Numbered from the stretch's first letter, positions 1 through 5,535 are shown. The stretch is 6,592 bases of DNA from an uncultured bacterium (GCA_938022485.1 CALIEE010000118.1:1-6592); one strand, 5' to 3'. Program-made: numbers and translations. The notes: generated by a model not told the origin, from the letters alone.

Positions 1-494
1 CTTCGACAAGCCAAGTTGGAACCGATTCCGATAAATAAAATATTAGGTAGTCCAAGTATCTCAGGGAGATGTTTCTCTACCTCTTCAGGTTCCATTCCCT
101 CCCGCAAGTCGCCAAGTTCAACCATCAGCAGAATGGAATGAGTAAGCTTAGCCTTATGGGCTGCTAAAGATAGTTTTCGAATAACCTCAATCTCACTATT
201 GAAACTAATACTGGTATGTTCAACCACATTACCTATCTCGCTTAGCATTGGAGTTCGGATGAGGCTTATCCCTGTTGAAATACCACCAGTTCTCAAGGAG
301 AGAATATTATCCAACCTGGAGTCACATAGTTGCTCCACTCCAGCCCGTAGCATAGCTTGACCAACAACAGAGGAACCAAGCACTGCCTTTGTAACACCTG
401 TAACTGAAACACCGACAGGCTCTAGTCGGCTTACTAGAATACGTGCGTTCCTTTCGATTTTTTTTAGGTCAATTTCCATACGTGGAACAATCAC
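1..494 (-). CDS. PLP-dependent alanine/ornithine racemase family protein (N-terminal part, runs off the window)
   Basis: This is the first 164 codons of a fold-type III PLP enzyme with an alanine racemase N-terminal barrel. The residues visible fit the ornithine-racemase/YhfX branch: PRMEIDLKKIERNAR near residues 4-18, the presumed PLP lysine in TGVTK (K36), SRLDNI at 59-64, IRTPMLSE at 79-86 and the typical VELGDLREGM at 125-134. Family members are around 350 residues, so more than half lies beyond base 1. I chose GTG at 494 over the ATG at 479 because it restores the usual N-terminus (P-R-x-E-I-D-L) and overlaps the TGA of the upstream gene as GTGA. Neither start has a clear Shine-Dalgarno, which fits translational coupling. 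It should interconvert the L and D forms of an amino acid in the cytoplasm. The substrate (alanine, ornithine or another) cannot be read from this half. Confidence 0.88.
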   Translation of the reverse strand, partial: MIVPRMEIDLKKIERNARILVSRLEPVGVSVTGVTKAVLGSSVVGQAMLRAGVEQLCDSRLDNILSLRTGGISTGISLIRTPMLSEIGNVVEHTSISFNSEIEVIRKLSLAAHKAKLTHSILLMVELGDLREGMEPEEVEKHLPEILGLPNILFIGIGSNLACR

Positions 495-1603
495 AATGTT
501 TGACCCACAGAACTTTTCATTAAGGAAGGAAAGGCCCCAACTACCATCGAATGTAAGAGATTCGGATGTTGTCCAAGTGGGTCCATAGCTGGAAGTTTTA
601 AACTGGCTTCATAGTTACTGACCGTAGTTTCAACTTCCGAACTAGACATGTTTTCATGGTTTATAGTGACTCCGATTACTTTAGTATCTGAGAAGGTTTC
701 TATCAGATTAATCTCAGTTTCTGGTGAAGGCATTGCCATTCCCTCAAAATCGCATCTAGAAATCCGCCCAGGGGCATGTTGTAAAATAACACCCTGAGGG
801 CAACTTCCACGAAGGATGAAACTCGAAGTTGAATAAGCGGGATGACTCAATGCTCCTTGCCCTTCGATGACAATTACTTCAGGTCTCTCATTATTGTAGG
901 CTTCTATTATAGTAGCTTCTAATTCTCCCGAACAGAACTGTGAGGGGATAGCGTCAAGAGCTACACCATAACGAGCTCCTTGAATCAGGCCCGTCTGTCC
1001 TGTACTAATCAAAACTACTTTTAAGCCCTGCTTCTTAAGTTCTCGAACCAAAATGGTTGAAGTAGTTCGTTTGCCCGTTGCGCAATCCGTTCCCAGTATA
1101 GCTATTCGGATACAATCTAAGTTATTAATTTCACCACTAAAAGGTCTGAGATAGGTTTTCGGACGAGGTCTCCGAATATCAATTAGTTGCACTCTATGTT
1201 CAATACTAGCTGCTAAGATTTCGGGGTCATCGTTTAAAAATTCATGTAACCCATTGACAATGCTCATTCCGCGTCTCACTGCTCCTAAAATAACGCGTCT
1301 TTCACGGGGAGACAGTAGACCTGTTGCTGGAGCCATACCAAAGATGAAATGACTCGCTTTGATATCTATTTTGGAGCAAGCGTCTTCCAGGCTCCCATAA
1401 ACTAGTATTCCATTCTCTTTATCATCTAAAATCTTACCAGCATCTCTACCCGAATGTCTGCTATCAATAACTCCTAAGATTTTATAGGTCTCAGAATGAC
1501 GTATAAGCCCATTAGCTGTCTTGCCATCAATTTCACCAAAATAGTCTTCACAATAAATAATTGCTGAAGGTACGGGAGGTTTAGAATTGGTTGTTTTCTG
1601 CAT
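491..1603 (-). CDS. DUF1611 (DgcN-type) P-loop family protein
   Basis: A 370-residue protein of the DUF1611 family, about the normal length. An N-terminal Rossmann-like half (roughly 13-145) carries the family signature DGKTANGLIRHSE (26-38) and VIDSRHSGRDAGKIL (45-59). The C-terminal P-loop half starts with a Walker-A-like GTDCATGKRTTS (171-182), then STGQTG (200-205), VIVIEGQGALSHPAYS (243-258) and LQHAPGR (274-280). The characterised member DgcN is a D-glutamate N-acetyltransferase of a D-glutamate catabolic route, working with the N-acetyl-D-glutamate racemase DgcA. Here the adjacent gene is instead a PLP racemase, so the substrate may differ and I give no gene symbol. ATG at 1603 is preceded by AGGA six bases away. 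It is the upstream gene of a two-gene minus-strand unit and its stop overlaps the racemase start. Family assignment is firm; the exact reaction is inference. Confidence 0.9.
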   Translation of the reverse strand: MQKTTNSKPPVPSAIIYCEDYFGEIDGKTANGLIRHSETYKILGVIDSRHSGRDAGKILDDKENGILVYGSLEDACSKIDIKASHFIFGMAPATGLLSPRERRVILGAVRRGMSIVNGLHEFLNDDPEILAASIEHRVQLIDIRRPRPKTYLRPFSGEINNLDCIRIAILGTDCATGKRTTSTILVRELKKQGLKVVLISTGQTGLIQGARYGVALDAIPSQFCSGELEATIIEAYNNERPEVIVIEGQGALSHPAYSTSSFILRGSCPQGVILQHAPGRISRCDFEGMAMPSPETEINLIETFSDTKVIGVTINHENMSSSEVETTVSNYEASLKLPAMDPLGQHPNLLHSMVVGAFPSLMKSSVGQTL

Positions 1604-1609
1604 TTCATT

Positions 1610-1613
1610 TCCT
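1610..1613 (-). promoter_or_regulatory. Ribosome binding site of the DUF1611 gene
   Basis: AGGA on the minus strand lies six bases before ATG 1603. A second ATG five bases upstream is out of frame and would sit almost on the AGGA, so the 1603 start is favoured. Confidence 0.6.
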
Positions 1614-1623
1614 AGAGGTGCCC

Positions 1624-1803
1624 TCAGAGGAAGAAGCAGATCGCATTAAAAACTATGGCTGACTCGTTAGGAATCATCTCTATGCCTGGACCAAGAACCA
1701 TAACACAATCTAGGCAAAAAGATAATTCTTTGCTTTGATCCTGTGGCCTCCCTACTATTTCACGCAGTAAGGGGGCTACAGGATCGAAAATCTCTTTGCC
1801 CAT
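1624..1803 (-). other. Doubtful 59-codon reading frame crossing palindrome copy A
   Basis: From an ATG at 1803 to a TGA at 1624 the minus strand is open. The first part reads through the palindrome as DPVAPLLREIVGRPQDQ and continues outside it as FCLDCVMVLGPGIEMIP and FNAICFFL. No ribosome binding site is evident and the family is not recognised. It could be the tail of a broken gene whose middle was invaded by the repeat, a small coding gene, or a chance open frame. It ends just before the DUF1611 ribosome binding site, so it could be an upstream partner if real. I record it as an unresolved frame, not as a supported gene. Confidence 0.2.
1737..1785 (+). repeat. Dispersed palindrome, copy A (most complete)
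   Basis: Left arm GATCCTGTGGCCTCCCTACT, nine-base loop ATTTCACGC, right arm AGTAAGGGGGCTACAGGATC. Folded as plus-strand RNA it gives 17 Watson-Crick pairs, two G-U pairs and one mismatch over 20 positions. The right arm and the TTTCA in the loop are shared with copies at 2497, 3192, 5413 and 6417. It lies in the spacer upstream of the DUF1611 gene. No long U-run follows on either strand, so a simple terminator role is not supported. The rest of the 1604-1966 spacer shows no recognisable element beyond the doubtful frame that crosses it. Confidence 0.9.
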
Positions 1804-1966
1804 CCAGCTTTCTAAGCTCTTCTCTCATTTATCTACAGAGAGTTTCAGGCCCACTGATAAGTTTTAGAGGATTACGGTAATCGACCTTGTTATAAAACAA
1901 CCAGTCATATAACAAGTGAGGATAAACTTACATTTTAAAAAATATAACTTTAAGCACTAGGTAGCA

Positions 1967-2332
1967 ATGTCCGAGACTATAGAAGAAGCAGTAAAAAGGG
2001 CATCTGAAAAATGGCAATCCTCTTTTAACAGACGGGATAGCAGAGGATGCAGCCTGTGCTACGAGGAGTATGCACTAATGGTCGCCTCTCCCCTTGGATC
2101 TTTTAAGGGGCGAGATGCCATTCAAGCGTTCTGGCAAAAACTAATAGAGGGTGGCTTTACTGACGTAACCTACGTTGACCCAAAAATAGAGGTAATTGAT
2201 GATCGCACCGCTATTTTATCAGCTGACTGGACTATGAATAAGGCAAAAGGCTTGATTACAAAAGAGTTATGGATAATCCAACCTGATGGCACAGCTCTTT
2301 TGCAGGAAGATTATTTTGAGGCTCATAGTTAA
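1967..2332 (+). CDS. NTF2-like / SnoaL-like (DUF4440-type) small protein
   Basis: A 121-residue protein with the look of the NTF2-like superfamily, a cone-shaped alpha+beta barrel used for small-molecule binding or catalysis. The N-terminal helix region WQSSFNRRDSRGCSLCYEEYA (16-36) corresponds to the usual FN-x-x-D...LY-x-x-D-A stretch. It is followed by SPLGSFKGRDAIQAFWQKL (41-59), the classic loop plus helix, and by the strands VTYVDPKIEVIDDRTAILS and KELWIIQPDGTALLQED. Length is typical. ATG 1967 has AGG about seven bases upstream (CTAGGTAGCA), a modest ribosome binding site. A TATAAC at 1943-1948 could be a -10 box but has no good -35. The gene stands alone, on the opposite strand to its neighbours. 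Substrate and role cannot be predicted, and the cytoplasm is likely because no signal peptide is present. Confidence 0.82.
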   Translation: MSETIEEAVKRASEKWQSSFNRRDSRGCSLCYEEYALMVASPLGSFKGRDAIQAFWQKLIEGGFTDVTYVDPKIEVIDDRTAILSADWTMNKAKGLITKELWIIQPDGTALLQEDYFEAHS

Positions 2333-2404
2333 GCTAACAAAATACTCACATCACTTTCACACCGTCCTACATGAGACTAGACTTAGACTAATAATTTAAT
2401 CCTT

Positions 2405-2417
2405 GATCCTCAGGATC
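2405..2417. repeat. Mini-palindrome made of the tips of the dispersed repeat
   Basis: GATCCT, one C, then AGGATC. These are the outermost six bases of both arms of the dispersed palindrome with everything between missing. It may be an internal-deletion derivative of the family. Being so short it could also be chance. GATCCTA also recurs twice at about 2484-2490 and nearby, just before copy B. Confidence 0.4.
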
Positions 2418-2496
2418 GATAAAACTAGTGACCCGCTGTACGGATTTCCAGAAAACTACGAGTTTATGCTCCTTCAGATCCTAGATCCTATTTCAA

Positions 2497-2595
2497 GATC
2501 CTGTCGCCTCCCTACTTTTTTCTTTCATACAGTAGGGGGGGGGCATACAGTTAGGGAGAACGGGGGTTTTCACCCAATAGGGGGGCTACAGGATC
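2497..2595 (+). repeat. Dispersed palindrome, copy B (expanded interior)
   Basis: Left arm GATCCTGTCGCCTCCCTACT (2497-2516) and right arm AATAGGGGGGCTACAGGATC (2576-2595) enclose 59 bases. In copy A the interior is nine. The interior contains a second degenerate right half (TTTCATACAGTAG, nine G, then CATACAG) and another TTTTCACCCAATAG, so it looks like an internal duplication. The copy ends two bases from the stop codon of the downstream-facing minus-strand gene (TGA 2598-2600), so it would lie in that gene's 3' untranslated region. Its G-runs at 2535-2543, 2554-2556, 2562-2566 and 2580-2585 are prominent on the plus strand. The G-run is a place where base calls and copy length could be unreliable. 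Confidence 0.85.
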
Positions 2596-2597
2596 GA

Positions 2598-2975
2598 TCA
2601 GAGTTGGATGCGGTTTTCAAGAAAGTCTCCTACTTCCCGGACCAATGGTTCAGCCCTCTTGTTTTTCGCTACTACAATAAATCCCGACCAAATATCCCAC
2701 TCAATACCGATTCGTTTGAAACCCTGTATGTAGGTCTTAAAAACTGCATCTGAAGTTCGGATCGTTATACCAAAAGGAATAAGGTTGAACTCTCTAGTAA
2801 TCTTCTTTCTCACAATTAAATATAGTTGTAGTTCAAGGTCTAATACTTCGTAGCATAGGCGATCCGAAGCATCTCTAGAAAAACTTCCGTCACCTAAACT
2901 CTCTCGACCTTTCTTCAATAACTCTTCTTGAGGTTCTTGATTTTTAGAGCCAAAATTAAAATATCCTTTAGACAC
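2598..2975 (-). CDS. Conserved-looking protein of unknown function, 125 residues
   Basis: I do not recognise the family. The first 30 residues are polar and probably disordered (SKNQEPQEELLKKG). Residues 39-62 (RLCYEVLDLELQLYLIVRKK) look like a helix. The rest alternates as strands and helices (FGITIRTSDAVFKTYIQGFK, then IEWDIWSGFIVVAKNK at 91-106 and a closing helix AEPLVREVGDFLENR). The regular hydrophobic pattern and the D-x-W-S-G-F-x-V-V stretch suggest a real folded cytoplasmic protein. No signal peptide or membrane segment is seen. The start is GTG at 2975 with AGGAG four bases upstream, a strong ribosome binding site, which is the best argument for this frame over the overlapping plus-strand open frame. 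Its TGA abuts palindrome copy B. It appears to be a single-gene unit. Confidence 0.7.
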   Translation of the reverse strand: MSKGYFNFGSKNQEPQEELLKKGRESLGDGSFSRDASDRLCYEVLDLELQLYLIVRKKITREFNLIPFGITIRTSDAVFKTYIQGFKRIGIEWDIWSGFIVVAKNKRAEPLVREVGDFLENRIQL

Positions 2976-2979
2976 ACTG

Positions 2980-2984
2980 CTCCT
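2980..2984 (-). promoter_or_regulatory. Ribosome binding site fixing a GTG start
   Basis: AAGAGGAG on the minus strand, with its AGGAG core here, lies four bases before GTG 2975. It decides the start of the 125-residue protein. Further upstream (2985-3190) the sequence is AT-rich and I see no convincing -35/-10 pair. Confidence 0.65.
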
Positions 2985-3191
2985 CTTATAAAAGACTCGT
3001 CAAAGCCGATCCCAAACCGCAATTAACTTTCTTTAAATTAGTTAACAAAACTAACATGCCAGAATCAAAGAAAATAAAAACCGTTCATCCCCTATTACCT
3101 AATTTTAACTATTTTAAAGTGAACTAAGACTTTGGAACGCTTCAGCATAATTACCGTTTCACTGTTTTTGATGGTATATTTTTACCCTATA

Positions 3192-3232
3192 TTTCACCCA
3201 GTTTTTTCACCCAGTAGGGGGGCTACAGGATC
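3192..3232 (+). repeat. Dispersed palindrome, copy C (right arm intact, left arm decayed, loop duplicated)
   Basis: The right arm AGTAGGGGGGCTACAGGATC (3213-3232) matches the family core exactly. The loop motif TTTCACCCAGT occurs twice (3192-3202 and 3205-3215), a 13-base-period direct repeat. The left arm is reduced to something like ACCCTAT at about 3184-3190, with no GATCCTGT. It lies in the 3176-3315 region downstream of the mipA-type gene. The rest of the 2976-3315 spacer is AT-rich with no gene seen. Confidence 0.8.
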
Positions 3233-3254
3233 GCTGTCAGGATCAGGAGCAATC

Positions 3255-3284
3255 AGGAGTTCTAGTTTAAGAGGCTACAGGATC
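3255..3284 (+). repeat. Repeat fragments: AGGAGTTCTAG plus a detached right-arm tip
   Basis: AGGAGTTCTAG (3255-3265) is identical to part of the 22-base repeat at 6482 and 6571. GGCTACAGGATC (3273-3284) is the last 12 bases of the palindrome right arm, repeated 41 bases after the end of copy C. Together with copy C they make a small mosaic of the two repeat families. Confidence 0.6.
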
Positions 3285-3315
3285 TAGGAGGGGTAATCAC
3301 TAATTCAACTCATAG

Positions 3316-4137
3316 CTACTCCCTGCGACTATCGGCGCCAAAAGCCCAGAAAATACCGGCTCCTGCGAAGACCTGATCAGGAGATCCGAATTTCTCAATA
3401 ATAGGGCTGTCAGCGGCATCGCTTAAGAGGCGGTTATAGGCAACCCGGCTAAAAATGCCCCCGTGCGGGCTGAAGGATAGAATCGAAAAAACCTCGACAC
3501 CCACATCTCGTGCCCCCCCGCTTGCCTTAAAAGAAGGGGCACCAGCTATGGCAGCGCTACTTTCATCGAGACTAAAGTACGTGTCAAAATAGTCTTCCGT
3601 AGCAAAGCTAGCATTTGCTCCAACTCCAAATCGCAACATACGAGTAGCCGCAAAGAAGAACTCGATTTCAGTTTCCACAGTAAGCCCATTGTGAGCGCCA
3701 AGGACATCATGGCGAGCCGTAACTGCCCCACTAAGTTTACCTTCTGGAAGAGAACCGAATGGCGTGAGAAAGCCAACATATGCACCAAGCTCTAAGGCTG
3801 CGTCAATCTCTTGAAGTTGAGCCACTTCCGGATCCTCTACAAAACTTTCATTGCGCGGTAAGATGACACCAAAGGCTGGTCCAGCTCGCCAGCTAGGATG
3901 CGGTAGGATATCGACACGCGCTTCCAGCCCCTCAATTTCTATGTCAGTACCGAGGGCTGTGATTCTTGAAACAGCGAGCGGTACCAGGCGAGATCGGTCG
4001 GCCCCTTCAAACTCAGGCAGGGAAGCTACACCTAAAACCAGAAAGGATTTAGACGTTTGCACATCCTCTCCAAAAGCAGACGAGGGAATGTTAGAAGCAA
4101 GAAATACTACTACAAAAAGATAAACTAAACTTTTCAT
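3316..4137 (-). CDS. MipA/OmpV family outer-membrane protein
   Basis: A 273-residue outer-membrane beta-barrel of the MipA/OmpV family, the usual length. A signal peptide is clear: KSL, then the hydrophobic VYLFVVVFLASNIPSSA, with cleavage probable near residues 21-23. Family landmarks are GVASLPEFEGADRSRLVPL (36-54), the ATEDYFDTYFSLD block (179-191; compare the usual S-F-x-x-x-Y-x-D-T-Y-F), NRLLSDAADSPI (235-246) and a final aromatic strand VFAGAGIFWAF (257-267) followed by six extra residues. MipA scaffolds a murein hydrolase and synthase in E. coli, and other members act as porin-like or osmoregulated proteins. Function here is not fixed by sequence. ATG 4137 overlaps the stop of the membrane gene (ATGA), so the two are co-translated and under the same MarR-type control. 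No clear terminator follows. Confidence 0.9.
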   Translation of the reverse strand: MKSLVYLFVVVFLASNIPSSAFGEDVQTSKSFLVLGVASLPEFEGADRSRLVPLAVSRITALGTDIEIEGLEARVDILPHPSWRAGPAFGVILPRNESFVEDPEVAQLQEIDAALELGAYVGFLTPFGSLPEGKLSGAVTARHDVLGAHNGLTVETEIEFFFAATRMLRFGVGANASFATEDYFDTYFSLDESSAAIAGAPSFKASGGARDVGVEVFSILSFSPHGGIFSRVAYNRLLSDAADSPIIEKFGSPDQVFAGAGIFWAFGADSRRE

Positions 4138-4838
4138 GGCAACTCCCCTAGCGTGACCTGCTGGTTTATAATCTTTTGTTTTGGTCGTGATAAGTAGAAA
4201 ATCCGAAGTGTGAGAATATGCAACAGGATACCAAGTGGTGGCCCCAGAAAAAGAGGTATTGTATTCAAGGGGAAGGTTACGAGATTTTCTGCCCCGTAAA
4301 TTTTAGCTGACGCAGGCGCAAGTATCAGATCACCGATACCAATCAGAGACCAGAAGATTAGGGCAAGACCTGCACTAGGTATGCGTTTCCAGAGCATCCA
4401 TCCAACGGGAAGCGCCAGAACTCCTGTCAAAACATCACCCCACCCGGCATTCATAGCAAATCCACGGCTAAGCTCACCTGTAGTGAAATATAGGTAAACA
4501 AAGATGAAGCCTGCTACCCGATAAGTCTGCAAAAAGACCATGCCATGAACTGGAATACTTGAGAGAAGGTTTGTAACCCTAGGGTGAAAACTGATCAACG
4601 TTCCAATCAATATAGGTAAAAGTGCGAATGGGAGAAAGACGGTAAAGTTCAACTCTCTCCAATAGGCTACCGATACTGCTATAGCGGCCCATGTAAACAG
4701 TCCACAGATTAGAAAGATAGCAGTGCGTCGATCCACATCTGAACCACGAGCTGCGGTTAGGAAAAGCAAGCTTAGTCCTCCCACGACAAAGATCGAAGCG
4801 CTTAAACAGACGAGACTGGTTACAATATAGGCTGGCAT
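4134..4838 (-). CDS. Seven-TM integral membrane protein of unknown function
   Basis: A 234-residue hydrophobic inner-membrane protein with about seven predicted helices (roughly 3-27, 38-58, 67-83, 102-120, 132-149, 157-176, 191-215). Conserved-looking stretches are QTYRVAGF (104-111), GELSRGFAMNAGWGDVLTG (121-139), GIGD (167-170) and NTIPLFLGPPLGILLH (192-207). I know this Y-R-x-x-G-F...G-x-GD pattern only from uncharacterised membrane proteins. The frame extends upstream to 4892, but that would put the start inside the 44-bp palindrome. ATG 4838 (MPAYIVTSL) has a weak GAAG upstream and leaves the operator outside the gene, so I chose it. The stop overlaps the mipA-type start as ATGA. The operator between marR and this gene suggests MarR control. 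The operon pairing suggests joint work at the envelope, perhaps export or stress response, but this is inference. Confidence 0.83.
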   Translation of the reverse strand: MPAYIVTSLVCLSASIFVVGGLSLLFLTAARGSDVDRRTAIFLICGLFTWAAIAVSVAYWRELNFTVFLPFALLPILIGTLISFHPRVTNLLSSIPVHGMVFLQTYRVAGFIFVYLYFTTGELSRGFAMNAGWGDVLTGVLALPVGWMLWKRIPSAGLALIFWSLIGIGDLILAPASAKIYGAENLVTFPLNTIPLFLGPPLGILLHILTLRIFYLSRPKQKIINQQVTLGELP

Positions 4839-4853
4839 AGTAATCTTCAATAT

Positions 4854-4897
4854 TTTATTTGTATATACAACTATATATAGTTGCATATACAAATAAA
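4854..4897 (-). promoter_or_regulatory. 44-bp palindromic operator upstream of the membrane/mipA-type operon
   Basis: Centred between 4875 and 4876, 21 of 22 base pairs are complementary; the only mismatch is 4867/4884. Each half is a copy of TTTATTTGTATATACA (4854-4869 exact, 4882-4897 inverted with one change) around CTATATATAG. It lies 16 bases before the chosen ATG 4838 and overlaps the presumed promoter (TTGAAC as -35 at 4905-4900, minus strand). MarR proteins bind such palindromes as dimers. Two half-site pairs of this size could take two dimers. The MarR gene next door carries the same half-site. Confidence 0.8.
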
Positions 4898-4933
4898 TCG
4901 TTCAACAGCTTCTTAGTCAACGGTGTTAGCTAC

Positions 4934-5356
4934 TTAAGCAAGGTCACGGATAGCTTGCTTCAATGACATCCATTGCGGACTTGATAAATCTTTTAACGTT
5001 TCATCCTGCGCCTTTTGCCATAACGGGAGGGCCTTCTGAAGAAGGTGGCGGCCTTTGGCCTTGATCGAGACGAGCTTAACACGGGCATCTTCACTTTTGA
5101 CCTCTATCTTGATCAAGTCTTTCACCTCCATATGCTTAAGATTGCGGGTCAATGTGCTGTTGCTCATACCAAAAGCATCGGCCATTGCAGACAGAGGTAT
5201 GGCGGGATAGTCAACTAGCGCCGCCAGCGTAGTGAATTGGACTGATGTCAGATTGAGAGGACGCAGCGCGTCTTCATAACGACGTGTTACGACACGGCTT
5301 GCACGCCGCAAGGCGAATGCAACACATCCATCATTCAGGGAATGAGTTTTTCTCAT
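4934..5356 (-). CDS. MarR family winged-helix transcriptional regulator
   Basis: A 140-residue MarR protein of normal length. Helix 1 is CVAFALRRASRVVTRRYEDAL (11-31), followed by LNLTSVQFTTLAAL (34-47). The helix-turn-helix is LSAMADAFGMSNSTLTRNLKHMEVKDLI (55-82 as numbered), the wing is IEVKSEDARVKLVSIKAKG (84-102) with the D-x-R pair at 90-92, and the C-terminal helices serve for dimerisation. C11 at the head of helix 1 lies close to where OhrR-type members carry their redox cysteine. That is suggestive only, and the ligand is unknown. It probably represses itself and the membrane/mipA-type operon through the TTTATTTGTATATACA sites. ATG 5356 has no Shine-Dalgarno, and the predicted transcription start falls at about the ATG, so the mRNA may be leaderless. 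There are 95 bases between its stop and the next gene, enough for the second promoter. Confidence 0.92.
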   Translation of the reverse strand: MRKTHSLNDGCVAFALRRASRVVTRRYEDALRPLNLTSVQFTTLAALVDYPAIPLSAMADAFGMSNSTLTRNLKHMEVKDLIKIEVKSEDARVKLVSIKAKGRHLLQKALPLWQKAQDETLKDLSSPQWMSLKQAIRDLA

Positions 5357-5362
5357 TCAAGA

Positions 5363-5391
5363 TAGATAAATGTATATACAAATAAATTCAA
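5363..5391 (-). promoter_or_regulatory. marR promoter with overlapping operator half-site
   Basis: Minus strand: TTGAAT (5391-5386), a 17-base spacer and TATCTA (5368-5363). The spacer contains TTTATTTGTATATACA (5386-5371), exactly the half-site of the 44-bp palindrome, whose TGTATATACA core is itself palindromic. A repressor there would block RNA polymerase, which points to autorepression. The -10 match is only fair. Confidence 0.6.
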
Positions 5392-5412
5392 CTATCTATG
5401 GTCAGATCTTAT

Positions 5413-5477
5413 ATCTTGTCGTCCCCTTGCTTTGTTAAAAAACCCTACTCAGTCATACAGTAGGGGGGCGACAGGAT
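5413..5477 (+). repeat. Dispersed palindrome, copy D (left arm split by 16 bases)
   Basis: Left segment ATCTTGTCGTCCCC (5413-5426) pairs with 5464-5477 over 14 positions (12 Watson-Crick, two U-G as plus-strand RNA). The inner left segment CCCTACT (5443-5449) can pair with AGTAGGG (5459-5465). The two left segments are separated by TTGCTTTGTTAAAAAA. This copy has GGCGACA where the others have GGCTACA, matched by TGTCG on the left. It lies upstream of marR, between that promoter and the next plus-strand gene. AGGAGTTCT follows at 5485. Confidence 0.8.
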
Positions 5478-5513
5478 TGAAGTAAGGAGTTCTCAGCCAG
5501 CCGCAACCCATTG

Positions 5514-5531
5514 ATATTTCAATAGAAATAT
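5514..5531. promoter_or_regulatory. Short perfect inverted repeat, possible operator
   Basis: ATATTTC, four bases AATA, GAAATAT. It lies just upstream of the possible TTGTCA -35 at 5536, where an activator or repressor could sit. No protein can be assigned, and AT-rich short palindromes also arise by chance. Confidence 0.3.
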
Positions 5532-5535
5532 TTAG

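Noticed and set aside
1..476. ATG at 479 as the racemase start
   Set aside because: It would cut off the P-R-x-E-I-D-L N-terminus typical of the family and lose the GTGA overlap; it also lacks a ribosome binding site.
2403..2753. Plus-strand open frame of 116 codons
   Set aside because: It starts without a ribosome binding site, runs through the palindrome copy B and its G-runs, and overlaps the better supported minus-strand gene that has AGGAG and a folded-protein pattern.
3546..3788. Minus-strand open frame inside the mipA-type gene
   Set aside because: It is an alternative frame of a gene with a clear family signature and signal peptide, and its protein has no recognisable features.
3851..4123. 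Plus-strand open frame opposite the mipA-type gene
   Set aside because: It is antisense to a well-supported gene, with low-complexity Arg/Ser/Thr-rich content and no ribosome binding site.
4839..4892. Longer start for the 7-TM protein (18 extra residues)
   Set aside because: It would place coding sequence inside the 44-bp operator, the extra residues are encoded by the palindrome itself, and no ribosome binding site precedes it.
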